From: Lachnospiraceae bacterium
GTDB taxonomy: Bacteria; Bacillota; Clostridia; Lachnospirales; Lachnospiraceae
DNA: 45,104 bases
Direction: 5' to 3'
Assembly: GCA_029225065.1 (NCBI GenBank)
Contig: JAQXVT010000064.1
Coordinates: 1 to 45,104, forward strand
Notes under the pieces: generated by a model
What the model was told of the DNA's origin: nothing
Seen by the model: the letters and a program-made list of their open reading frames with translations, nothing else
Databases searched by the model: none
Shown: positions 24,901 to 31,673 of the stretch, piece after piece
How positions within the stretch are numbered: the stretch's first letter is position 1
Layout of the letters: every line of letters begins with the position of its first letter
Position numbers and translations under genes: made by a program

Positions 24901-26938
24901 GGTACAGCTGGATGCGGCGAGAACCAAACTGGATAACGGATGGGCGGAGCTGAATGCTTCAAGAAAACAGATTTCAGACGGCTGGCAGCAGATTTCCGAT
25001 GCGAAGACCCAGCTGGAAGAAGCGCGGGAAAAGCTCGCGGACGGCAGAAAGCAGATCGCAGATGGTGAGAAAGAACTCGCGGAGAACGAGCAGAAGATTG
25101 CGGATGGCTGGAAGGATTACGAGGAAGGTAAAAAAGAGGCGCAGGAAAAGATCGCAGATGGTGAGCAGAAGATTGCGGATGCGAAGAAAGAGCTTGCGGA
25201 CGCGGAAACAGAGATCGCGGATGCCGAGCAGAAGCTCTCCAAGATCAAATATCCGTCATGGTATGTCTATGACCGGAGTGAGCTGCCGGACAATACCGGT
25301 TTTGGCGAGAACGCAGAGCGTTTGACAAACATTGCGCAGGTATTTCCTCTGATCTTTTTCCTGGTGGCGGCACTGATCAGCCTGACGACGATGACACGAA
25401 TGGTGGAGGAGGAACGCACTCAGATCGGTACGATGAAGGCGCTTGGCTACAGCAAAAAAGACATCGCCGGGAAATATCTGAAATATGCCTTCCTTGCAAC
25501 GGTCGGCGGAAGTATTGTCGGTGTGCTTGCGGGAGAAAAGATTTTCCCGTGGATCATCGTGAACGCGTACGGCATCATGTATCAGTACCTTCCGAAGATT
25601 CTGATCCCGTATGACTGGAAGTTCGGAGGACTCGCGGCAGGTGCGGCACTGATCTGTACGATGGCGGCGACGTGTTCCGCCTGCATCCGGGAGCTGCAGG
25701 CCGTTCCGGCCCAGCTGATGCGTCCGCCTGCACCAAAGGAAGGAAAACGGGTGCTCCTTGAGTACCTGCCATTTCTGTGGAAGCGGCTTGGTTTTACGTG
25801 GAAATCGACGATCCGCAACCTGATGCGCTACAAAAAGCGTTTTCTGATGACGGTGATCGGCATCGGCGGCTGTATGGGACTGCTGCTCGTCGGCTTTGGA
25901 CTGAGGGATTCGATCATGGATGTGGCGATTCTCCAGTTTCAGCAGCTGCAGCTTTACGATGAGATGGTGATCCTCGATACGGATGCGAAAGAAACGGAGC
26001 ATGAAGCAGTTTGGACAGCTGTGCAGGAAAATGACAGCGTGCAGGCGAAAAAGCGTTTTTATATGCAGAAAATTCAGGCAAAGGGCGCAAAAGCAGCGAA
26101 AAAGGAGTGGACTGTTTATCTGTACGTGCCGGAGGACACACAGAACCTCGACGAATTTTTCTGCTTCCGAAACAGGGAGAATCGCGAAGAAACATACACA
26201 CTCGGCGATGACGGGGCGATCATCACCGAAAAAATTGCAAAAGAATTCGGTGTGAGTGCGGGCGATACGATCGTCTTAAAGACCTCGGAAAAGGACATCG
26301 AGATCCCGGTCGCAGCGGTCTGCGAAAACTATCTGTCGCACTACATTTACCTGACACCAAAGCTGTACCGCACGGTATTTGAGGAGGAGCCGGAGTACAA
26401 CAGTATCTTTGTGAAAACGGAAAACGGCCTTGCAGAGGCGGAAACGCTCGGTGAGGAGCTGCTCAAAAACGACGCGGTGCTCAATGTAACATACACAAAG
26501 TCACTTGAGGAGCAGCTGGACAACATGCTCGGTGCACTCGATATCGTTATCGTGGTGCTCATCGTGTCGGCCGGAATGCTCGCATTCGTCGTTCTTTATA
26601 ACCTGAACAACATCAACATCAATGAGAGGCGCAGAGAGATGGCAACCATCAAGGTGCTCGGCTTCTATGACGGAGAGGTGGCGGCCTATGTATACCGTGA
26701 AAATATCCTGCTCACGGTGATCGGAGCAATCGCCGGAATCTTTATCGGAAAATTTCTCCATGTGTTTATCATCACAACTGTGGAAGTAGATGCCTGCATG
26801 TTCGGCCGCAGCATCAAGACGGCAAGCTACATTTATGGCACACTTTTTACGGTTGGATTTTCGATTCTCGTCAATGTGGTGATGTACTTCAAGCTGAAGA
26901 AGATTGACATGGTAGAATCTCTGAAGAGCGTAGAGTAA
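21962..26938 (+). CDS. Giant FtsX-like ABC permease with an extracellular coiled coil of about 850 residues
   Basis: The 1658-residue protein begins at a TTG (21962) with a weak AGG site; no better start is seen. One membrane helix (about 17-37) precedes a folded outside domain (40-245). Residues 249-1095 are an almost unbroken Glu/Ala/Gln/Lys helix with recurring 7- and 14-residue units such as AQLAEAKKQYESGA. The first FtsX domain follows, with membrane helices near 1120-1240 and the MKALGYSKKDI loop, then a second outside domain and a second FtsX domain ending in the last three helices. Two FtsX domains make one permease with the ATPase encoded upstream. Similar permeases with long coils occur in Firmicutes. 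The substrate or target is unknown; force transmission to the wall or a partner is plausible. Confidence 0.9.
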   Translation: MKKKALKKEFRVEVRKSLNRFLSIFFIVAMGVAFFSGIQASAPDMRATGDYYFDSTKLMDIKVLGTLGLSEDDLEAIRAVEGVEDAQGIYMEDVYCGEEVQQVLHMESIPEDMNLLTPKDGTVPTKAGECFLDESYAEAHDYQVGDTLQVTVSSEDDTQLKRTKFQIVGIGYSSSYIAFERGSTTLGNGAVSGFLYLVPEDFDSEVYSTIYVRVDGAQDEMAYTDGYDTLVADVQSRIEAIEDVRCQARYDAVMEEANGKLDDARKQVEDGKKEVAEAESELESGKNEAESELAQAESELTEGESELEKGKEKLEDSKQELADGEAELADGEAEIAENEQKLRDGEAQLASGEAQLRSGEESYQSGLTTYQKESEAAAKKFKEAEGQIRDGETQLKEGRAEYEKQSEALKEGKEQLAAAETQLESSQKQYDDGAAQLAEAKKQYEDGMTQLEAGEVQYESGAAQLAQAKKEYESGAAQLAEAKKQYESGAAQLAEAEEQYESGIAQVKEGRTAIEYGKNQIAAAKETLAGQETQLSEQKTQLAQAEEELVQAQEAWNASDAALAPAREAYASAENAVQELKNAYDTAEATLEALRQEVKQKQAEAESLRQAYADQQAQANDLRAQEESARQEQSAAEIKAQEILSGLEENRAALTERQSALAAAEAVYEALLQEEQASEEEISQAAAAVEECRGQTETLASTIAAQEQECAAAQHASADAKNRGDAAAEQAASLESTLAETEAAANAAQQAADEMQKSAEAQVVQAENAKAAYEGGSASLAAQKQELDANEQALAQQKESLAQKEQQLTESKAQMDAAETTIAQGKEELAAKEQSLSEQETQLDESEQQLAAARTELDQKQEELAKGKRELDANEQALEVAKQTLEEKETELQSAKTQLTETRIQLEAAGTQLKEKEAELSKAQAQLSEGWSQLEQNKKELESGEQQLADAKTQLEANEEKLKSAKEEIAKGKQQLADAKVQLDAARTKLDNGWAELNASRKQISDGWQQISDAKTQLEEAREKLADGRKQIADGEKELAENEQKIADGWKDYEEGKKEAQEKIADGEQKIADAKKELADAETEIADAEQKLSKIKYPSWYVYDRSELPDNTGFGENAERLTNIAQVFPLIFFLVAALISLTTMTRMVEEERTQIGTMKALGYSKKDIAGKYLKYAFLATVGGSIVGVLAGEKIFPWIIVNAYGIMYQYLPKILIPYDWKFGGLAAGAALICTMAATCSACIRELQAVPAQLMRPPAPKEGKRVLLEYLPFLWKRLGFTWKSTIRNLMRYKKRFLMTVIGIGGCMGLLLVGFGLRDSIMDVAILQFQQLQLYDEMVILDTDAKETEHEAVWTAVQENDSVQAKKRFYMQKIQAKGAKAAKKEWTVYLYVPEDTQNLDEFFCFRNRENREETYTLGDDGAIITEKIAKEFGVSAGDTIVLKTSEKDIEIPVAAVCENYLSHYIYLTPKLYRTVFEEEPEYNSIFVKTENGLAEAETLGEELLKNDAVLNVTYTKSLEEQLDNMLGALDIVIVVLIVSAGMLAFVVLYNLNNININERRREMATIKVLGFYDGEVAAYVYRENILLTVIGAIAGIFIGKFLHVFIITTVEVDACMFGRSIKTASYIYGTLFTVGFSILVNVVMYFKLKKIDMVESLKSVE
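23252..23461 (+). repeat. Five 42-bp tandem units in the coiled-coil region
   Basis: Units start at 23252, 23294, 23336, 23378 and 23420. The third to fifth are nearly identical; the first is close and the second diverged. Each encodes 14 residues (two heptads), so gain or loss of a unit would lengthen or shorten the coil without changing frame or register. Confidence 0.8.
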
Positions 26939-26956
26939 ACCGGTCAGGTAAGAAAA

Positions 26957-27042
26957 GGCGTGGAATTTCATCCGTAAACTGTACAACTCACGGCAGGATT
27001 CATGAAGTTGTACAGTTTCACGGAAAAATTCCCGCTTTTTTT
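26957..27042 (+). terminator. Long hairpin terminator after the FtsX-like gene
   Basis: A perfect 12-bp inner stem, AAACTGTACAAC (26976-26987) with GTTGTACAGTTT (27007-27018), is extended outward by an imperfect stem (GCGTGGAATTT with AAATTCCCGC) and followed by seven T residues. Confidence 0.9.
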
Positions 27043-27189
27043 CGTGTAGATTAGTGCAGAATTTCGAATAACCGCAAAAATTAACTGGACGAATACTGCA
27101 AAGAAGTGTATGATAAAAGAAGCAGAATGCATATTGTCGGATGGAGAAAATTCCCCCGGAAGGCAGTGAAAAGTAAGGAGGAAGCAGTT

Positions 27190-27891
27190 ATGCTAGAAGA
27201 ACTGAAAAAACAGGTGTACGAAGCCAATATGGAGCTTCCGCGCCGCGGGCTTGTCACCTATACATGGGGCAATGTCAGCGGAATCGACCGCGAAGCCGGA
27301 CTGTTCGTAATCAAACCAAGCGGCGTCGATTATGAGCTGCTGACACCGGATGATATGGTAGTCATCGATATGGACGGCAACCGTGTGGAAGGAAAATACA
27401 ACCCATCTTCCGATACGGCGACACATCTGGAGCTCTACAAGGCATTTCCGGAGCTTGGCGGTGTCGTACATACCCATTCTCCGTGGGCAACATCCTGGGC
27501 ACAGGCAGGAAGAGACATCCCGTGCTATGGAACCACACACGCAGACTATATGTATGGACCGATCCCGTGTGCGAGAAACCTCACACCGGAAGAGATCAAC
27601 GGCGAATATGAGAAGAATACCGGTCTTGTAATCATCGAGACCTTCAAAAACAGAAACATCAATCCGGTATACGTTCCGGCCGTGCTGTGTACGAACCACG
27701 GACCGTTTACCTGGGGCAAAAATGCAGCAGAGGCAGTGCACAACGCAGTTGTACTGGAAGAAGTGGCAAAGATGGCGACGCTCACCGAGCTGAACAACCC
27801 GAAGGTACAGCCGGCACCGGACTGCATCAAGGAAAAGCATTTCATGAGAAAGCATGGACCGAACGCTTACTACGGACAGCCGGGCAAATAA
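27190..27891 (+). CDS. araD: L-ribulose-5-phosphate 4-epimerase
   Basis: The 233-residue enzyme converts L-ribulose 5-phosphate to D-xylulose 5-phosphate, the last step of the arabinose route. The zinc and catalytic residues match the E. coli enzyme within one position: Asp75 in SSDTATH, His94 and His96 in VHTHSP and His170 in TNHGPF. GNVSG and KPSGVDY form the phosphate-binding loops. The open frame reaches back to 27106, but the ATG at 27190 has AAGGAGG at the right distance and gives the family N-terminus. The transketolase genes that use its product follow 105 nt downstream. Confidence 0.97.
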   Translation: MLEELKKQVYEANMELPRRGLVTYTWGNVSGIDREAGLFVIKPSGVDYELLTPDDMVVIDMDGNRVEGKYNPSSDTATHLELYKAFPELGGVVHTHSPWATSWAQAGRDIPCYGTTHADYMYGPIPCARNLTPEEINGEYEKNTGLVIIETFKNRNINPVYVPAVLCTNHGPFTWGKNAAEAVHNAVVLEEVAKMATLTELNNPKVQPAPDCIKEKHFMRKHGPNAYYGQPGK

Positions 27892-27928
27892 ATGCGCAGG
27901 TATCCGGATAAATAAATCAATCGAATCA

Positions 27929-27964
27929 GGCCATGGTGCGGGGCATTCAGATCCGCACGGCCGG
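27929..27964 (+). promoter_or_regulatory. Hairpin between araD and transketolase genes
   Basis: GTGCGG (27936-27941) pairs with CCGCAC (27953-27958), with GGCC on both outer sides. No T-run follows. It may be an mRNA processing or stability element within an araD-transketolase transcript. Confidence 0.4.
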
Positions 27965-27996
27965 AATTTCAGCAGAAAGGAAAGGTAATATCCATT

Positions 27997-28836
27997 ATGA
28001 CGACATTGGAATTACAGAAAATGGCGAATGAAGTTCGCAAGGGCATTGTGACTGCAGTACACAGTGCAAAAGCCGGTCATCCGGGCGGATCACTTTCAGC
28101 AGCAGACGTATTTACATATCTGTATTTTGAAGAGATGAACATCGATCCGAAGGATCCGAAGAATCCGGACAGAGACCGTTTCGTTCTTTCCAAAGGACAT
28201 ACCGCTCCGGGTTACTATTCCGCGATGGCACACAGAGGATACTTCCCGGTGGAGGATCTCGTGACACTGCGTCATCTTGGTTCTCATCTGCAGGGACATC
28301 CGTGCATGCAGCACATTCCGGGCATTGACATGTCATCCGGATCTCTTGGACAGGGCATCTCCGCAGCAGTCGGCATGGCACTTGCAGGAAAGATGGACAA
28401 GAAGGATTACCGCGTTTACACACTGCTTGGAGACGGCGAGATTCAGGAGGGCCAGGTATGGGAGGCTTCCATGTTCGCAGGCCACAGAAAGCTGGACAAC
28501 CTTGTAGTGATCGTTGACAACAACGGACTTCAGATCGACGGAAATATCGCGGACGTATGCTCCCCGTACCCGATCGACAAGAAATTTGAAGCATTCAACT
28601 TCCATGTAATCAATGTTGCAGACGGCAACGATATGGATCAGCTGCGTGCAGCGTTCAAGGAAGCACGCGAGACAAAGGGTATGCCGACCGCAATCATCAT
28701 GAAGACCGTAAAGGGCAAGGGTGTATCTTACATGGAGAATCAGGCATCCTGGCATGGTACAGCTCCGAATGATGAGCAGTATGCAGTAGCTATGGCAGAC
28801 TTAGAGAAAGTGGGGGAAGCATTATGTCAGAAGTAA
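27997..28836 (+). CDS. Transketolase, N-terminal subunit
   Basis: The 279-residue protein is the thiamine diphosphate-binding half of a split transketolase. It shows the GHPGGSLSAADV start, the LSKGHTAPGYY block, and the cofactor motif GDGEIQEGQVWEAS followed by VDNNGLQ. With the partner subunit it moves two-carbon units between sugar phosphates in the pentose phosphate pathway. Split transketolases are typical of Clostridia and archaea. AGAAAGGAAAGG precedes the ATG. The end overlaps the start of the C-terminal subunit by 13 nt. Confidence 0.95.
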   Translation: MTTLELQKMANEVRKGIVTAVHSAKAGHPGGSLSAADVFTYLYFEEMNIDPKDPKNPDRDRFVLSKGHTAPGYYSAMAHRGYFPVEDLVTLRHLGSHLQGHPCMQHIPGIDMSSGSLGQGISAAVGMALAGKMDKKDYRVYTLLGDGEIQEGQVWEASMFAGHRKLDNLVVIVDNNGLQIDGNIADVCSPYPIDKKFEAFNFHVINVADGNDMDQLRAAFKEARETKGMPTAIIMKTVKGKGVSYMENQASWHGTAPNDEQYAVAMADLEKVGEALCQK

Positions 28837-29762
28837 AGAAGATTGCAACGAGAGAGAGCTATGGCAAAGCACTTGCTGAGCTCGGTGCAGAGCATGAGGA
28901 TCTTGTAGTTCTGGACGCAGACCTCGCAGGCGCAACCAAGACAGGCGTATTCAAAAAAGCATTCCCGGATCGTCACATCGACTGTGGTATTGCAGAGTGC
29001 AACATGATGGGTATTGCAGCAGGACTTTCCACGACCGGAAAGGTTCCGTTTGCAAGTACATTTGCAATGTTCGCATCCGGAAGAGCGTTTGAGCAGGTAA
29101 GAAACTCCATCGGATATCCGCATATGAACGTAAAGATCGGAGCTACCCATGCAGGTATTTCCGTTGGTGAGGACGGAGCTTCCCACCAGTGCAACGAGGA
29201 CCTTGCTCTGATGCGCACGATCCCGGGCATGGTAGTCATCAACCCGTCCGACGATATCGAGGCGAGAGCAGCAGTAAGAGCCGCTTATGAGTACGTAGGA
29301 CCGGTTTACCTGCGTTTCGGCCGTCTGGCAGTTCCGGTTATCAATGACAACCCGGATTACAAATTTGAGATCGGCAAGGGTGTTACCTTAAGAGAAGGTA
29401 CAGATCTGACGATTATCGCGACCGGACTTTGCGTGAACAGCGCACTGGAAGCAGCCCAGATGCTTGAAAAGGATGGCGTTTCTGCAAAAGTCATCAATAT
29501 CCATACAATCAAACCGCTGGACGAGGAGCTTGTCGTAGCGGCAGCAAAGGCAACCGGAAAGGTCGTAACCGTAGAGGAGCATTCCATCATCGGTGGACTT
29601 GGCGGAGCAGTCTGCGAGACACTTTCTGAGAAAGCACCGACTCCGGTACTGCGCATCGGCGTAAAGGATGTATTCGGAGAGTCCGGCCCGGCAGTAGCAC
29701 TGCTGCACAAATATCAGCTGGATGGCGAAGGCGTATACGCACAGATCAAAGAGTGGATCTAA
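28824..29762 (+). CDS. Transketolase, C-terminal subunit
   Basis: The 312-residue partner carries the pyrimidine-binding and C-terminal domains: LDADLAGATKTG, the GIAECNMMGIAAGLS block with the catalytic Glu, FASGRAFEQVRNSI, GASHQCNEDLALMR and the VEEHSIIGGLGGAV stretch. GTGGGGGAAG precedes the ATG, which lies within the end of the upstream gene, implying translational coupling and equal subunit supply. A strong terminator closes the araD-transketolase unit. Confidence 0.95.
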   Translation: MSEVKKIATRESYGKALAELGAEHEDLVVLDADLAGATKTGVFKKAFPDRHIDCGIAECNMMGIAAGLSTTGKVPFASTFAMFASGRAFEQVRNSIGYPHMNVKIGATHAGISVGEDGASHQCNEDLALMRTIPGMVVINPSDDIEARAAVRAAYEYVGPVYLRFGRLAVPVINDNPDYKFEIGKGVTLREGTDLTIIATGLCVNSALEAAQMLEKDGVSAKVINIHTIKPLDEELVVAAAKATGKVVTVEEHSIIGGLGGAVCETLSEKAPTPVLRIGVKDVFGESGPAVALLHKYQLDGEGVYAQIKEWI

Positions 29763-29776
29763 CAATAACAAAATCA

Positions 29777-29820
29777 ATGCCCCAGAGCATACCTAAATGG
29801 TATGCCCTGGGGCATTTTTT
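29777..29820. terminator. Bidirectional terminator between transketolase and kinase genes
   Basis: ATGCCCCAG-a-GCATACC (29777-29793) pairs with GGTATGC-c-CTGGGGCAT, followed by seven T residues on the plus strand; a T-rich stretch follows on the minus strand. The histidine kinase stop overlaps its edge. Confidence 0.9.
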
Positions 29821-30929
29821 TAAGGCTTCTTTTTTGGCATATCGAGAGTGAAAACAAATTCGGTGCCGACGCCTTCTGTACTGATAACATTGATATTTTG
29901 TCCGTGCGCATAGATGATTTCCCTGACGATAGAAAGACCAAGTCCGATTCCCTTTTTGTCCCTGCCACGGGAACTATCCGTCTTATAAAAGCGATCCCAG
30001 ATCCGTGAGAGATTTTCCTTGGAAATTCCGATTCCGAAATCCTTGACCGAGACAAAGACACTTTTTTTGCGTGTGGTGACGGTGATCAGGATCTCATTTC
30101 CAGGCGCGCTGAATTTGATTGCGTTGTCGAGCAGGTTGTAAAGCACCTGCTGGATGCGGCTCATATCGGCGTAAACGAAGATGGAGTCTTCTTTTGAGAC
30201 AATCCGCACGGTCAGATTTTTCTTCTGACAGGTGCCCTCAAACGAATCGACCGTGTGACGCGCCACCTCAAGAATATCGAATTCGCTCATTTCCAGATAA
30301 ATTTCATTGTCATCGAACGTGTTGAGCAGCAGCAGGCCTTCGGTCAGCTTGTTCAGACGGGTGGTTTCATCGAGCACAATCTGCAGATAGCGGTCCTGCA
30401 GCTCCGGCGGGATGGTGCCGTCTAAAATGGCCTCGACGTATCCCTTGATTGAGGTCAGAGGGGAACGGAAATCATGCGAGATATTGGAGATGAATTTTCG
30501 CTGATATTCACTTGAGTTGTCTGCTGCCTCGACGAGATATTTTAAGGTGGCGTTTAAACGGCCGAGCTCGTCGTCCTTGTCATAGACAGTGCGCGGCGGT
30601 CTTGTGCCGTGCGCCTTCCGGTCCTCCATGTAGCGGGCGGCTGCCTCGGAGATTTTGTTCATCGGGCGGTAGATCCGCAGATAAAAAACGACGACCGGGA
30701 AGAGGGAGAGCACAAAAATAACAGCAATCAGCAGATAGCAGACATTCTGGATGGCAATCGACTGACTGTGCAGGTACTGCAGATACTGCGGGTCATCCGT
30801 AATCTGATACAGATAATGCTTCAGAAACCGCGGCACGAGCACGAGCGCTAAAATAAAGCTGACAAGCAGAAAACCGAGGTAGGCGGCAATGACCTTATTT
30901 AAAAGTTTATGTTTCATAGCGCGCCTCAT
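29820..30929 (-). CDS. Sensor histidine kinase
   Basis: The 369-residue protein has two membrane helices (about 11-33 and 61-84) with a short outside loop of only 27 residues, then a HAMP-like linker, the HisKA helix with the phospho-accepting His152 (SNISHDFRSPLTS), the N box LLDNAIKFS, and ATP-lid motifs DFGIGI and GIGLGLSI. The short outside loop suggests sensing within or near the membrane. Its ATG overlaps the stop of the response regulator gene by 4 nt (ATGA), so the two are coupled. No target gene is beside it, and the signal is unknown. Confidence 0.95.
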   Translation of the reverse strand: MRRAMKHKLLNKVIAAYLGFLLVSFILALVLVPRFLKHYLYQITDDPQYLQYLHSQSIAIQNVCYLLIAVIFVLSLFPVVVFYLRIYRPMNKISEAAARYMEDRKAHGTRPPRTVYDKDDELGRLNATLKYLVEAADNSSEYQRKFISNISHDFRSPLTSIKGYVEAILDGTIPPELQDRYLQIVLDETTRLNKLTEGLLLLNTFDDNEIYLEMSEFDILEVARHTVDSFEGTCQKKNLTVRIVSKEDSIFVYADMSRIQQVLYNLLDNAIKFSAPGNEILITVTTRKKSVFVSVKDFGIGISKENLSRIWDRFYKTDSSRGRDKKGIGLGLSIVREIIYAHGQNINVISTEGVGTEFVFTLDMPKKKP

Positions 30930-31627
30930 GATTTCAGTTCAAACTTGTAGCCGATGCCCCAGACCGTCGAGATTGCCCAGCTCTCATGGTCCTTGATCTT
31001 TTCGCGCAGCCGTTTGATATGGACATCGACTGTGCGGGTATCGCCAAGGTATTCATAGCCCCAGATGTGATCGAGCAGCTGTTCCCGCGTGAACACCTGA
31101 TTCGGTGAGGAGGCGAGGAAATAGAGCAGCTCAAGCTCCTTTGGCGGCATGTCCACCGTGTGATTTTTGTAGAGAACCGAGTAGTTTGTCAGGTTGATGA
31201 CGAGATCCGGGTATTCGACGTATTTGCCGGTCGGCTTCGGTGCGGCGGACGGAGTGGGCTGATAACGGCGCAGCACCGCTTTGACGCGGGCGACAAGCTC
31301 CTTGGAATCAAATGGTTTGATGATGTAATCGTCTGCACCGAGCTCCAGTCCAAGTACCTTGTCAAAAACCTCTCCCTTTGCGGAGAGCATAATGATCGGC
31401 ACGGAAGACTGCTGGCGGATTTCGCGGCAGACCTGATAACCGTCGATGCCCGGAAGCATCAGATCAAGCAGGATCAGGTTCGGAGAAAAAAGCCGGAACT
31501 GACGAAGTGCCTCCTCCCCGTCATACACGATCTTTGTGTCGTAAAATTCCTTGGTGAGGTACAAAGAGATCAGTTCGGAAATATGTTCATCGTCGTCGAC
31601 GATCAGAATTTTCTGTCTGGCAGCCAT
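30926..31627 (-). CDS. OmpR/PhoB-family response regulator
   Basis: The 233-residue regulator has a receiver domain with the acidic trio DDD (11-13), phospho-accepting Asp55 (LLDLMLPG) and Lys104 (IIKPFDSKE), then a winged helix (LLDHIWGYEYLGDTRTVDVHIKRLREKI). AAAGGAGGC precedes the ATG. It is read just after mutS2 (46-nt gap, no terminator) and overlaps the kinase gene, so mutS2, regulator and kinase may share a transcript. Confidence 0.96.
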   Translation of the reverse strand: MAARQKILIVDDDEHISELISLYLTKEFYDTKIVYDGEEALRQFRLFSPNLILLDLMLPGIDGYQVCREIRQQSSVPIIMLSAKGEVFDKVLGLELGADDYIIKPFDSKELVARVKAVLRRYQPTPSAAPKPTGKYVEYPDLVINLTNYSVLYKNHTVDMPPKELELLYFLASSPNQVFTREQLLDHIWGYEYLGDTRTVDVHIKRLREKIKDHESWAISTVWGIGYKFELKS

Positions 31628-31673
31628 AAAAAGCCTCCTTTATTGTAAAAATGGTTCCTGTTGGCAGTTGCCG

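Noticed and set aside
23922-24962. Large minus-strand frame (346 codons) within the coiled-coil gene
   Set aside because: It is a Pro/Leu/His-rich shadow produced by the codon bias and repeats of the coil on the plus strand.
27106-27189. Longer start for araD
   Set aside because: The ATG at 27190 has AAGGAGG at the right distance and the family N-terminus; the extension has neither.
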